Below are positions 1-16,657 of a stretch of DNA of 64,000 bases, in pieces. The DNA is from Thuidium tamariscinum. Lineage: Eukaryota > Streptophyta > Bryopsida > Hypnales > Thuidiaceae. The notes under the pieces are model-generated. The model saw nothing but the letters and a program-made list of their open reading frames with translations. It searched no databases and was not told where the DNA came from. The DNA lies in NCBI GenBank assembly GCA_947034885.2, contig OX344754.2, positions 4,347,001 to 4,411,000 of the forward strand, given 5' to 3'. The stretch's first letter is position 1; each line of letters opens with the position of its first letter. The position numbers and the translations under genes are program-made.

Positions 1-202
1 GGTTGTGGCAGATTTCTGGTTCTGTTGGGACGACATTGAACGATGTGTAAAAGGTACAAAGCGGAAGTAGGTAATTGATTGGCCACAGGTCCCGGAGGTA
101 TGGCCTGTTCTAAGTGGAACCAATCTCAACCGTGAAGAGACATTGCTCTTGCAGCATGCGGGATTCCACCTCTAAGTACGTCCAACATTATCACCACGGC
201 GA

Positions 203-694
203 TTGTTCAGCATGTCAAAGATTTTCACCACTGTTTTGTATGACGAACCTTCACCAAAGAACCCGGACACGTATCCTACAGTCAGGAACAATCGAACCAT
301 TCGAAGGACGGTAAATGCACCAACTACAGAACAACGGAATAAATGGGAAAGTGCAGGGAATGTCAAAGGACAAATTTTGGAAGTCACATTACTCCCTTTT
401 CCTGGACTTGGTGCAATTGTGGTACTTGAGATAGGGTCAGATTCTAACAGGAATGCACATCGAGTTACACTAGGAATGTTCCCAACGTGTACATGTCCAG
501 ATTTTGTGAATATGGTTGTTTCAGCTATTGGTGGTTGTCAACATTACGTGAATTGCAAGCACTTGTACTATTTGTATAGGTACTTTTGCAAGATGGATGT
601 CCACGAAGACAAATTCATTCATGCACCAAGTTATAGCTTCAATGAGTTGAAGCTACTATTACTCCGAGCGGAAATTATTGCAGTTCCAGAATAG
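203..694 (+). CDS. SWIM zinc-finger protein, 3' part
   Basis: The open frame of 163 codons carries a SWIM-type zinc-binding signature, CxC...CxH: CTC at residues 96-98 and CKH at 118-120, followed by an aromatic stretch (LYYLYRYF). SWIM domains occur in MuDR/FAR1-type transposase-derived proteins and in some plant regulatory proteins, where they bind DNA or protein. Upstream, short coding-like frames at about 2-70 and 100-175 in other phases suggest that the true start lies in an earlier exon outside the window, so the ATG at 203 is probably internal. The frame ends at TAG 692-694. I cannot tell a domesticated host gene from the 3' end of a MULE-like transposase; no terminal repeats are visible. 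The SWIM motif is clear; gene identity is not. Confidence 0.5.
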   Translation: MFSMSKIFTTVLYDEPSPKNPDTYPTVRNNRTIRRTVNAPTTEQRNKWESAGNVKGQILEVTLLPFPGLGAIVVLEIGSDSNRNAHRVTLGMFPTCTCPDFVNMVVSAIGGCQHYVNCKHLYYLYRYFCKMDVHEDKFIHAPSYSFNELKLLLLRAEIIAVPE

Positions 695-944
695 GCATGG
701 CTAGATATGTTGGTGTACTTGATTGCATTTATAAATATATATTATAATTGCCATTTCAAGTGAATTTTCTCGTACTACAGAAGTATTGAAAACTATTAAT
801 GTATTCACAAAGTGTAACAGAATGTTTCATCAAAAAATTTATTGAATTAAATTGAGATGCATGAATACAACATTTTTTCTTATAAATCCTTTGCTAGTTT
901 TGTGGATAATGGACAAACTACATGCTGAAAATTTTCCCCTAAAC

Positions 945-1198
945 CTTGAAAAGCCTCACCCTTTAGCGAATAAAAGTTCAATTCAAAAATATAACATTTC
1001 ACCTAAACCACGGTTATAGGTGACACGGTCATAGGTCATATTTTCACTATTTTCTGTAAAAAAAATCAACTTTTCAACCAAAAAAATAGGAAAAAAAAAA
1101 TTTCAAAAAAATTGAAATTTTTTTGGTTTCCAGGCTCACAGGCTCCACACTCACAGCTCACAAGCTCACCGCTCCAAGCTCGCACGCTAGCGTCGTTG
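945..1198 (-). mobile_element. hAT-like element end, fragment
   Basis: Read on the minus strand, this stretch begins CAACGACGCTAGCGTGCGAGC, runs through GAGC/TGTGAGC-rich repeats and an A/T-rich block, then reaches GACCTATGACCGTG. The same order of parts is found in the element at 59106-59912 (start CAACAATGCTAGTTTGTGAGC, then GACCTATGACCGTG). It is therefore a fragment of the same family. The outer boundary at 1198 is inferred from that comparison; the inner boundary is uncertain. Confidence 0.4.
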
Positions 1199-4100
1199 TA
1201 CATGTTTGAGAGGGGCATTTATGGTTGTAATATGTTTACATGTGCGTTCATAGTTTTATTTTGTGGGATTTGCCCTAGGGTTTGCTATAATGGCTCTATG
1301 ACTACTATTCTTAAGATGCTTGCAAGTATGTATACTTGAATGTGGTCACCCTTTTCAAATTTATAGTATTCAAGGGTTTTACATGGCATGCTAATGGTTT
1401 TGTATTTTAATGTTTGTTTTTTTGCCAATGGCATTTTGTACATATTGTCAATGTTTTGAGTGGTTTTATTTCTATTTACACTACAAAAAAAAATATTGTC
1501 CAAGCTAATAAGATCATTAAGTAAATGGGGTGGTAGGAAATAGACCAAACTACATGGATTTTTTTGTTTTCTTAGGTAAATGTAGCCAAAATAAGTAAGA
1601 GAAAACATTGACATGCACATCATGCCAATGTAGAGAAGTATAGAAATAAAATGATACTTCAAAGCATCTTGTATTGCTACAAATTTTATGTCGTAACAAC
1701 TCTCAATTGAGGTATTACCTATTTTCATACTTAAAAACATAGCCTCAACTTTAAGTTAGGGACTTCAAAACATCTTGGCATGCTATTAGGTTAAGTCACA
1801 ACAAGTCTCAATTGAAGTCGTCAACAATTTCTTTAGTATTATTATTACTAAACAAAATTTTATGAAAAAAGAAGCTATTTATACAAGTGGAGTAGTGGTA
1901 GGGAAGACAATCCATGTGGGACATGTGAATTGAAAACCATTAGGGGATTTTTGAGGCCATTCAAAGACTATAGGTTCCTAGACGATAGGAATGCAATTTT
2001 GCCGCATAAACATGAATCCTACGTGGTCGAGAGAGTGCCACATCATTAAATTAATTTTTTTGAAATCTTTTTTGGGGTTTTTTTTCATATTTCAAGACCC
2101 AATTTTTTATTTTTTATTTTTTTGGGTAAGTACTGGCTTGATAGTGGCCAATAGTTATAGGAACAGTTTCGGGGAACAACCCCGAAATGGCCCTTTGGAG
2201 TCCTCAAATCCCTTCTAATGCTATAGAGTTCAACTGCTTATAGTTAAATCAAAATTAAGAATTGTACTTAAAGTAGAATTTTAGACCTCACTTAGACGTA
2301 TTAAATTAACTTTTCCCAAGAAAATTTGAATTAAGAAAAGGCGAAAAATAAAACCAATTGAAATTTCATTTCCGAAAACCTATTTGACATTTCAAGCCTC
2401 CAATTAAAAGTTATGAACAGACTTAAAAGAGGAAGTTTTAAGATGTCAAAGAAAGTGTCCCTTCTATTCATTTTGGACAATCAATTCAAATTAATTCATC
2501 TTGTCTCAATAAGGCCTACTTTTCTTCTAGTATTAAGTGGAATACAAATTCTATTGTACTATAATTTGTTGTATCAAATTTAATGGTATGCAATGCCTAC
2601 TATAGTAGAAGTACCTATTATTGACACACACACCATCAACAATAAATAGGATACCCTATTCCAACCAAGATTGGAATGGATTTTTGTTTTTACCTTGGAA
2701 TGTGTGTCTTTGTACTTTTTCAAGGTTTGGACCAATAAGTTAATGACACATAAGTGAGCATGAAAGTAGAAAGTAATTAGTGGGAAAGTATTCTTGAATG
2801 ATTGGAATTAGATGACTCTAGATGTTGGTCATGGGTCAAGTCAAACTTTTGCCTTTCAAAATTCATAGTAATTTCAATTCAAGAGATAAAATTACCAATT
2901 TTTTTGCAATCCCCATTATTTCTGTCAATGCACCTTTGAAATTTCTTGCTTTGCCTTGCACTACCCTAGATCATGTCTAAATGTGCTTATTTAGTTGGTT
3001 ATAGGTACCTCTACTATACTCACGCACTTGATTTTGCAATGCAATAGTATTCTTCTTGGTATCATATACTTCTACTATGTTAAAAATATAGGGTGCCAAA
3101 ATATTAGTTCCTCTATCCATTAAAAAAAATAAGGTGCTGAAAAAAATCCCTCAAGAGCATTTTTTCTACAAATAATAAGGAAAAAAATACTTGCAAGCAT
3201 ATAAATACCCTCCAATTATATACCCCATTATTGCATGTGGTTACTAAATATAAGGAGAAGTAAATTTTCCAACAGGCCTTTTTTAGAGCTTCTTAGAGTT
3301 TGTTAAAAACTAAACAAATAGAAAGCGTGAATGACTACTCAGTGACTATGCAACCTATATTCTCAAACTGCAAATTTCTTCATACTTTATGCTCTATTTT
3401 GTTACAATAAGTCAATGAAACTTAATATTTATGTTTTTAAAAGATGGAATTACATGTCATTTGAAATTCTTGAAATGCCAATATATTTTGTGAAGATTTG
3501 AAATTACTATATGTTATTGCAAAAGAAAAGTGAAGATAATTTATATCTAGTACAAAATTAGTACAAAAAGATTTGAAATTTTCATAACTTGATTAACTTC
3601 AATCCATTTGTTAAGGGCAAATTCATAAATGAAAATAGTCATTCATGAAATTCAAATTTAGATCAACAAGCACACTTGATTTTATTAAAAAATATGCAAG
3701 GAATCTATGATAATCTAGCTTAATATGGAACATGAAGAAAAAACATGTAGACCACACCAAAAAAGCATAGATGAAAATTTGTTGTTTTACATTTTTTTTT
3801 AAAGTTGTGAATGTCATCCAAAGATTGATTATAGATTTCATCCAAATATTGACTATAGATGATTGCATTTGAAAATTTGGAATTGATATTTGGAATTAGG
3901 AAAGAGTCAATACAAAGTTCAAATTAATAGTCCCAAACTTGAGGGGGATTTTACTTTTTTTGCTAAAAAACAAATAAATCCTACCTTTGTAGAAGGCTTG
4001 CTTGTAGGACTAATACACTAAATTAGTTATCTAATATATATGGTTTAAATTATTTATCACCCACTTTATACTAATCAATGCTTCTTGTAGTTGCAGCATT

Positions 4101-5780
4101 ACCAATAGCATTTGTAGACTATGCAATGGTGGCATTATTATATTGATTATTCTAATTCTTATGATAGCTAGTTGTCCATCCATATTACATAACCATTTTG
4201 GACTACCATTTAATATAATTCCATCTTTATTGTTTTAGTCATTAATCATCACCGCTTGATAAATCTCTATTTGATAAATCTCTATTGAAAAGTGCTACAA
4301 GTTTTCAATGAAGGGGGTAGTTCAATGAAAGATGTCACAAGATCAAGCATAAGATGCAAAATTAAGTACTTTAAATAAAGAACACTTTTCTACTATCTCA
4401 ACCATTTAGAAGATGTTGGTTGTAGAATTATTGAAAATTTAAAGGAAAATATTTAAATTTATGAAAATATAAATTAAACCAAAGGTTGAAATTCTAATTT
4501 GCTTAAATGAATTGTCTTCCAAATCAAATAGAAATTAAAACTTCTTGTTTAATAAACTTGTTTAAATAACTTTAAAATCATTGTTTAACAAAACAATGAT
4601 AAAACTTTGATGTAGTATTGGATCGATTTGTAATTATATTTGACCTATAATAGACATATAAAGATTTTCATACCAATCACATCTACAAACTTCAAATCAT
4701 CTAAAATAAATCTAAATCAAAATGATCAAAATCAAAATCCCAAAAATTATGGTGTTGTAATTAATCAAAATCAAATGCAGAAATTACAAATATAAAAATT
4801 TAACCATCTAAATAATTAGCTAAGATTATAATGAATTTACGTATGTAACTCAATATAATATTATGGTATTTATGGAAATATGTCATAAGAGAATTTTTAG
4901 CTACTCTGGAAGACCGTGAGTTATCAAGGCATGGGAACTCTCTAAACGTTGCCATGGAACTCTCTGAACACTGCCATTGAGGCGATCTGATGTGGCCAAG
5001 AGGCTGCCACATTAGATAATCATATTTAATTAATATTTTAATATTATTTTTTGAATTTATTATTATTTTTTATTATTTTTTTAATTTTTTTAATAATATT
5101 TTAATTTTAATTTTTTTTTTAAAAATTTTTAAATTTTTAAATTTTTTTTAAATTATTTTTTTATCTGACGCGTTCGCAGACAAGGGAACAGGGCTGAAAC
5201 GGTCTCCTGAAGCCCTGAAAAATCCTCTTATGTTTCTTCCAAAATCTATCAAGCTCTTATGTCTTGGATGATGCTTTGATGCTTTGAAATATATTAGATA
5301 ACAATGAAAACAAATGCTATTCATAATAAACATTGGTGCACCATGCCAAACAAGTTCCCTATATTTATTTTGAAAAAGAATTTAGAAATCACCATTTGAT
5401 CCATGAATATTTATTTCCTAAAATTTACTTTAGAATCTTGTGAGCACAACATCCATCTTTGATAAAGTGTGTTCAAAATACATCCAAGTACACAAAAAAT
5501 AAATTTTATCTATTCTTTAGCATTATGACTAGCATTGATTCATACTATTTGATTTAGAAACGAAAAAACTTGAAAACTTGAAAAAATAAAACTACATTCA
5601 TTTAAATTTCTTTTCATTTAATTTATAAATTTTATTATAGAAGCAATAGTTCTACATGTTTCTTCCTATAAGACCTTTTTTAGGCAATTAAATTTTAAAA
5701 AAAATTCTAATATTGGTCTATAAATTCATCATTAAAATTTGGATATGCTTCTCTTGGTGTATCATCATATGAAGATAGGC
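1199..5780. other. AT-rich intergenic DNA, no gene seen
   Basis: No open frame here shows a recognisable domain. The longest, 151 codons on the minus strand at 1285-1740, is AT-driven and has no motif I know. The segment at 2490-2900 recurs inverted near 37.9-38.2 kb, and 2280-2480 resembles 39.7-39.9 kb, so at least part of it is dispersed repeat. The stretch 5040-5160 is almost pure A/T. Confidence 0.6.
2490..2900. repeat. dispersed repeat, inverted copy at 37890-38210
   Basis: Landmarks occur in inverted order at both places: TTTTCAAGGTTTGGACCAAT, then ATAAGTGAG, then GAATGATTGGAATT followed by a TGGNCATGGG word, then AGAGATAAAATTA. Identity is roughly three quarters by eye. No terminal repeats were found, so the family is unknown. 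Confidence 0.5.
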
Positions 5781-5789
5781 TGTTTGTTT

Positions 5790-6103
5790 GTTTGTTTGTT
5801 ACATTGAGATCTCCTGGACCGTGAGTCCCCCGGGTGCGTGTTTGGTACCGTCGGAAAGCCCTCGGTGAGGAGGGGTGCACGGGCTTTGATTCATGGTGTT
5901 CCAACCTATGGCATGAAAGTTATTGAATTTTGAAGTTTCTATACATGTTTGTTTGTTATGTTGAGATCTCCCGGACCGTGAGTCCCTCGGGTGCGTGTTT
6001 GATACCATTGGAAAGCCCTCGGCGAGGAGGGGTGCACGGGCTTTGATTTATGGTGTTCCAACCTACGACATGAAAGTTATTGAATTTTGAAGTTTCTATA
6101 CAT
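5790..6103. repeat. 157-bp tandem duplication, GC-rich
   Basis: Two adjacent units share a long GC-rich core (TTGAGATCTCC, GGACCGTGAGTCCC, GGGTGCGTGTTTG, AAAGCCCTCGG, GAGGAGGGGTGCACGGGC) and the tail TGAAAGTTATTGAATTTTGA. The GATCTCC word recurs 157 bp apart (5801 and 5958). The core is far richer in G+C than its surroundings. The duplication ends directly upstream of a Helitron-like 3' terminus. Confidence 0.75.
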
Positions 6104-6114
6104 TAAAAAAATTA

Positions 6115-6144
6115 GCCCGTGGCAACGGCACAGGCCACCCTAGT
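6115..6144 (+). mobile_element. Helitron-like 3' terminus
   Basis: GCCCGTG, a short GC loop and CACAGGC form a hairpin with one mismatch. It is followed after a few bases by CTAG and then T (6140-6144). Plant Helitrons end in exactly this arrangement: a GC-rich hairpin starting near GCCCGTG, a short spacer, then CTRR inserted before a host T. The 157-bp duplication upstream would lie inside the element. The 5' TC end was not located. Confidence 0.5.
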
Positions 6145-6891
6145 AATACTTAAAAATTCTTGTTCAAGATAAGATATAAAAATGAATTGCTAAAAATGAC
6201 CTTAGTAAAAGTTTCTAAAAACAACAATGTACTTTTAAATAAATGCAAAAATGAAAGCCAACTAGGCAAGATTGGGAGATAAAAATAAATTGCTAAAAAT
6301 GACCTAAGCTCAACTTTATGAAAACAAAAGTATATGCAAAAGTAAAAGCCAACTAGCCAAGGTTGAGGCAAGGTTGAGAGATAGACTAGTACACCTGGCA
6401 TGATCTTTTGAGAAAGAATATTTCATTTGTGGCTCATCCAAGTATTTCGAAAAAGTGTCCACAAATAAACCCTTATTTGGCGTTGAATAGACTTGAAGGT
6501 CATCCATTGGATGGATGGTTCATTAGAAATCCATCCACCGATCCGGATTCATTCATCCTTTCGGTTGCGGGTTCCGCCGTCACGAATAGGTTTGAGGACC
6601 TGCATTGGCGAACAGTCCTGTCTCTTTCGCGCCCGGAGCGTTGGTGCTGCGCTCTCCGGCGCTCTTGTCCGATTACTTTCCGTCACTGCGGCTACCGGCA
6701 CTGCACGTTTCTGCTTCGTGCATACTCCCGTGGATTCTCTTGTCCATTTGCAACAGGTTTTGGGAAATTCGACTCAGTGTTGGCTGAGTTAGGGCGTTCT
6801 TTTCGGGTTTCGTTGAATTTGAGTGGAAAGTACGGTGGAGACCGTGTTTATCACGCATATTTGGAGGCGGAGATCATCAAACACTGTGTCT
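6145..6891. other. region upstream of the helicase gene
   Basis: This holds the promoter and upstream region of the helicase gene. Composition shifts from AT-rich to mixed at about 6530, as expected near a plant transcription start. The 164-codon frame at 6408-6902 overlaps the putative TATA box and shows no known domain, so I do not call it a gene. Confidence 0.5.
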
Positions 6892-6898
6892 TATATAA
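6892..6898 (+). promoter_or_regulatory. TATA box of the helicase gene
   Basis: TATATAA lies 85 bases before the chosen ATG (6983), in a stretch otherwise free of A/T runs. This predicts a transcription start near 6925 and a 5' leader of about 55-60 bases. The in-frame ATG at 6899 would then lie upstream of the transcript, which supports using the ATG at 6983. Confidence 0.5.
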
Positions 6899-6982
6899 GT
6901 GAGGGGGCTGTGCTTGAGTTGGAGTGGATTTTTTTTGTTAGGGTTTGGGCGTTTGTTTGAGTTGGACGGATTTTCTGAAGCC

Positions 6983-11106
<4,124 letters not shown>

Positions 11107-14100
11107 TTCAATCGTAATGTCTTGCTGCAAGTGTTACTGTGAAAGCTGGACCGGATAGAATTTTTTACACCTTAGTTCTAATCTTCATTTTTTTGAAAGT
11201 CGTGGGATTCTACAGCTGAAAATCCTTCAATGTTCTGCTCAAATAGTGCTAAGGAAACGTCAGGAAACATGAAAGATATGGCGTGTTACAATGTGGATTG
11301 ATGTCTGTTGGACGACACAAGCACACACGCCTGATTATCTTTACAATTTATCTAGGGTTGTACCTTTTATTTTGCGATCAACGTTTTGTTATGGTCATCC
11401 ATGAAAGCTGCCCCAAAGCTTACTATATTCAGCATAAAATGTTTACGATTTGACCCGCATACTGTCGTTGCAGATGTCGCAGGAGAGTCCAGTTCTCTCC
11501 ATGTATCATCGTATTTCTATTGCTGGTATGAAGTATTGATATTCCAAACGGCTACGACTAGGCTTACTTTGCTTCTGCTCGTATTCAGCCCTTTTTTTAA
11601 ATTTTTGAGAAAGTGCCAGGATGGTAATCACTTAAAATTTGGTGAAGCATTGTGTATCTACAGGCCATCTTTTGTCCAGAAAACACTTTTGAACTACATT
11701 CATGAAATTTCATTCAAATTCGGCAATTTCATTCATATTTTGAATAGAAATGGAAATTTCCTTTAGCAAAAAAAGATTACTTTGATTTGGCAAAAAGTCT
11801 ATGTTAATTTTAAAATGGTGCAATTTTGTACCATGGTGCTAAAAGAGAGGGGTTGCTTTTATTGATGTTTGAACCTTGACCCTTCCATTCTTAATTCTTC
11901 AATGTTGACAACTACATTGATTAGGGTATACATCTTATTGTTTGGTGTAAGGTCAAAGGCTTGAATGTAAGGTAGGAGGTTCAAAATCTATTTGGGCTTT
12001 GAGAATTGCCTCTATAAATGGCTTTGAAATGGGCATGAAATGGTCCTTAAATTGACCTTTTTAGTCATTGAATGGATTGAAAAAAAAATGTTATTTATTG
12101 CAAGAGCCAATCATTCTTCCTGCTTTCCCCATTTCTCTTTACAAGTTGCAAGTGAACAATTTATGAAAGACCTTGGGTCATAAATAGGCGTCTATGGCAC
12201 AACTTGTTTGAAAATTCATAAGTAATTCAATAATGCTCCAAAAAAATATGAAACCACTTGTATTAAATTCTAAATCTATTTTCCTTTGCCTAAAAAATGA
12301 GATAAAAATACTTCCATCCAAGGAGATGCATGAAAAAGTCACACTAACCCTTACATGAGTGGTTTTTGAGCCTCCTACCTTAGATTAAGAAAGAATATTG
12401 TATCTATCCTCTAAAATATTGTGGCATCTTGAGCTTAAAAGTTTGTTCTCTCTATGCCAATCTAAAATTTTTAATCTAAAATTTTGTAGATGCAAAAATC
12501 CTCAAATGGTTCAAATTGGCCTGTTGTAAAATTATTGTACCCAACTTGTATAGGTTGGGTACCGAAACCTTACAAATTTTTGCATCCGACTAAGATAAAA
12601 CCAACTTTAAGAGGCCCGTGTATGCTCAAATTTGAATGTAACTACAAAACACACGAAGAGTTTGATGTTTTCTTTATACTATGTACTATCTAGTGTTGCC
12701 AACATTCATGAAAATTACAACTTGTATTCAATGGTACATATAAGATATGAACCTTCACAATTGCTCCATAGATACTTGATCTCATAAAACTTGAATTGCT
12801 TGTATGATTTCTTGCTTGTTCTTCACCTCATTGCAAAAAATCTTTCACTGTCTTCCAACAATTCTTTATAAAATGTTAGATAGATCCAAATTATTGCATG
12901 ATTTGAGATTATTAATTTTTCACTTTTTATGAAATTGAAGTGCACTTCATTGCAATTCCAATGCAATTTTTGGTTTCAAAATCAGTTCATTTTTGAGCAC
13001 GCTAGACCTTCCTGAACTTTTTAGTGAAAAATTTGTAAGGTTTTTGTGCCTAACCTGTACAATGCAGTACATCAAAATCAAAGGAGCTGAAATACATGAA
13101 ACCAACAGTGTTCAAGAAAAGAGCGACGTGATACAAAAACTGAAGCCAAACTGCTTCATCATAGAGCTTGACAAAAAGAGATTGAATTCTTTACTGCAAA
13201 CTTAAATCAAAAGTTGAACGATTTGGTTACCCAGGTAAAGATTAGCACAACGAATTTGGTACTATGCAACATATGTAGTGCAGGTAAATTGATGCTTATA
13301 TTTCACTTGAAGAAGAGTATATACAACTAGAGATTTTCAAAGTACTAAAATTAGGGTGGCAAAATGCTCTGGACCTCTAATAAGGGAGATAGCCACCCCA
13401 TCAAAATTTACTTTGTCCATCAATGCCCAAGTAGGGTTTCTTCTTGCAATCACCTACAAAATCCATATGGTGCAATAAGGTAGAAGTACCTATTTTGGAC
13501 AACTCGTCTTTAATGACTTCCTAGGCTAACCTCTTGTGGACAACACTTGGACACACTATTGATTGAAAAAGATTCTTTGTTTGTACCTTCTCATCCAATC
13601 ATCTCTCTTCCTTTATTGCTTAAGGAGAAGCGCCAAAGCTAATTAGAATACAGGAGTTCATGAAAATAGAATGGATCCTTATGAAAAATCTATGTCTTTA
13701 ATGAATGAAATATTCAATTTTGAGGAAAAAAATTCTTTATTTTTCTTTGTTCCTCACCCTTATGTTTGCACACATTGAGCTCAATTTCACAGTGAATTTC
13801 CCATATCTTACATGCTGAAATGCTTAAGTTATCCATCATAAGTACTTCTACCTTATATCTCACCATCACCACCTGCACCAACTTCAATTCTGTCTAAGCA
13901 TGGAGTTGGCATTACGTGGTTTCAAGTAAATATTGTGGCCACAATAGGTAAGTGAGATGCCACTTTGATGATGCTGAGGGTCATCTATTTGACACTTGTG
14001 GACTACTGAAACAACAGACCCTAAAAAAATCAAAAGAAAGTCGCCTTCACACTCCCAAAACATGGTTCAACTTCCATCCCTTCTCATTTGCAGTGGCAGT

Positions 14101-14467
14101 TGCCAAGAAAATGATTCACCGCTTCGTGAGTTCTACCATGACGGTTAAATGATAGGAACAATGTTAATTGCTTATTTGAACACAATCATTTTGGACAATC
14201 CATTCCATAATTGAAGCTATTCCTACCTCATTAGAGCTATTCAGGTATGGTGCTCCTTCCCTATGGATCACTTCCTTCCAACTATAAATCAGGGTGGCAA
14301 TTGCTGTCTCCATCACTTCAACCTCAATGACGATGTCGGCAAGAGCGCAGTGATTATTGCGGTGCATTACAACAGCCAAACAAAATCTTGATTATCAGCT
14401 TCAGTTGTAAGTCTTTGATCAGACCAGAAACTCACAGACTCTAGAACTAGAGCATCTCCTTCCTGGT
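11107..14467. other. intergenic DNA, no gene seen
   Basis: AT-rich sequence downstream of the helicase. Frames at 11386-11766, 12490-12693, 13952-14152 and 14164-14379 have no recognisable motif, and their codon use follows the AT-rich background. No repeat with clear ends was found. Confidence 0.5.
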
Positions 14468-15341
14468 TCAGAGTTCAGGGTTTGTGAATGTTCCAGCCGA
14501 GTTGGTTTCACTGAAGCGCAAGAGAGACCTTGAATCTGAGGGGTGATCTGATTCAAATACTGAATGGATGAGTAGTCCAAGGACCTGACCATTAGGACAA
14601 GTGATGCGCAGCAATCCACCGACGGAGGAGGGATTGCAGCCCAGGTGCTGATTCCCGGAGCACATCCAGAAGCCACCGTCGATGTTCTTCCCTGCACCAC
14701 AACCGTCTCTGACACTCTGTTTGCTAAACAAGCTACGCGCAAAATAGCCGAAATTCTAAAGTAACGTTAACCAATGAGACTCGTTTGCAAAGGCCACCCT
14801 TACGGATTCTTGCCTAAAATACACAGCTTCTATTCATGATAGTCTAGTTCTCACGAATAGTTTATCCATACAATGACCCAAGACTGCCATGCTAGCTGAG
14901 AGAATTTGGAATACCCTTTGGACTCCCAACAAGACCCCACAAACTTAAAACAGCTTCATGATAGAAACCAAGCTCAAAAGAATATTCGGAATATTGTAAG
15001 TAGCTCATAAGATTGCGTGGAGTTGAGAGTTGTGAAAAGGCCATACCTGAGAACAAGCCGTAGAGTTCCATGATACACGCAGCAACGAGGACCGCAACCA
15101 CACGATATCAAGGAATTATCCGTTGATCTGCTCGGGCGGCATGTCGTTCAGGTCGTAAACCGCAGAAGATTGCCAGCATCGGAAGTTGTGAGGGCGGATG
15201 AGAAACAAATGGCCCACCAGGAAGCCCATGAGCGCTCCGCCCAGGTGCATGAAGTTGTCCACGAGAGGCATGAGCCCATACGCGGTGTTCACCACTACAA
15301 ACACGATCACTCCGGCCAGCGTTCCAGTCCTGTTGAAATAC
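14468..15341 (-). pseudogene. rhomboid serine-protease relic (3' part)
   Basis: Minus-strand exon 15118-15341 encodes the last part of a plant rhomboid core: RYFNRTGTLAGVIVF, then VDNFMHLGG with the catalytic His, then a helix ending FLIRP. Downstream pieces look like the family's C-terminal half: a hydrophobic helix (VVAVLVAACIMELYGLFSG, about 15046-15104) and a Cys-rich tail (GCGAGKNIDGGFWMC...LRITCPNG, 14468-14716). The frame stops after PPEQING before the helix piece, and the helix and tail pieces do not join in phase at the splice sites I can see. No GxSG active-site exon lies between here and the bL12m gene. I infer a truncated, decayed copy. A mis-read exon structure is possible, but the missing Ser half argues against a working protease. 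Confidence 0.6.
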
Positions 15342-16657
15342 CTGTTCCCAAAAACTAGATCCACAGGTTTAAATGAAGGAAATAAGCAACAAGCACCGAA
15401 GCGCATCACAGGTCAGAGGTCGGAGAACAGTCAAGCACCAGGTCGAGTTTCAAAGCAAGTCAATGCTCAGCAACAGAAAAGCTAAGCAAGAAAAAACTGA
15501 ATAGATATTAAGACGGGTGCCTAGGACCAAGTGAGAAACGCCTGTTCGAGTACATGTTCCAATTGATGATCACGGTCGAGAGCGTGGCTCAAAGGAGACC
15601 ATGAAGGCGCCAACGGAGACACGACAGTGTACAATCAGGGTTGTGAGTCTGAGAGCTTCACAAGTCGACAAGGGCGAGAAAATGGAGCAGGCAGCATAAT
15701 CTCTGGGTCGTTATCGGTTGCAAGTTGCCAGTTACGAACAGTGCCATGCGACGACATTGAGGGTGATCCATCACATAAAACCTGGAGCCAAGTCCCTGTT
15801 TACACCGTAAACACGTATGTCCCCACTTCACCATAATAGAGACCCCTTTACACCGTTATACACCGTCGTTTGGTGACCTTTCTGTTCCACACAACACGGC
15901 ATTGTCCATCACAACCCTACAATGGATTTTGAGGGTGTAAACTCTGAAGCCTCAATCTTATTCACTTGACACCGGTAATATCCTGATTATCTTACTTCAT
16001 TAATGACATGGAAACGTTCTCACCCTACAGGCAAGAGAATGGTGTAAATCTGGGTGCACACGCTCGTTCAATAAAAAGTCTTTTAAGTAAATCAACAGAA
16101 GCTGAGAGACATAATTTGATAGACCTTACGATATATCAAGTCGGAACTGTAACAATCTTGCGCGTATCCGACATTGTCCGGCATGGGATAAACCACTTGC
16201 CAATAATCTGCTTACAACATCATCGTCATCATCATCGGCTCCAAGCAATGGCCAAAAACAGGAGCTCAAGGTCAATTCCTGACCTGATTTCTAAAACCTA
16301 GATGTAAAATTCTACCAAGCTGGAGGTTGGTCTCTGTAATGCCCCTTATCAATGCCACATGCTACAATCGAGTAGCGAAGTAAACTACTCCCACAATGTC
16401 CAGCAGGTCTTCTAAGATAAGGAATCTTTCGAAAAGCAACTTCTCCAGTGTGTCAAAGCGATCGTTCTCTGAATTGAGAGAAGACGTGGTAAGGCAACCA
16501 GCGGACGTCTTGATAAAAAAGAATGTCGAAATGCAAAGCTGCGATATCTATCAGATCGGGACAGCGATATGGCGAAGGAACAGGAGGTCATCAATGGCAA
16601 ATGTCGGCAATGCGGGGTGTCAATTCACAGGCAAAAATCCTAAGAGACAACACTAGC
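15342..16657. other. intergenic DNA between rhomboid relic and bL12m
   Basis: I searched the minus strand here for the missing rhomboid exons, especially a GxSG motif, and found none. Several plus-strand frames of 60-97 codons overlap one another and show no domain. Confidence 0.5.

Noticed and set aside
1285-1740. 151-codon minus-strand frame
   Set aside because: AT-driven composition, no motif, no neighbouring signals.
6408-6902. 164-codon frame upstream of the helicase
   Set aside because: It overlaps the likely promoter and TATA box and has no recognisable domain.
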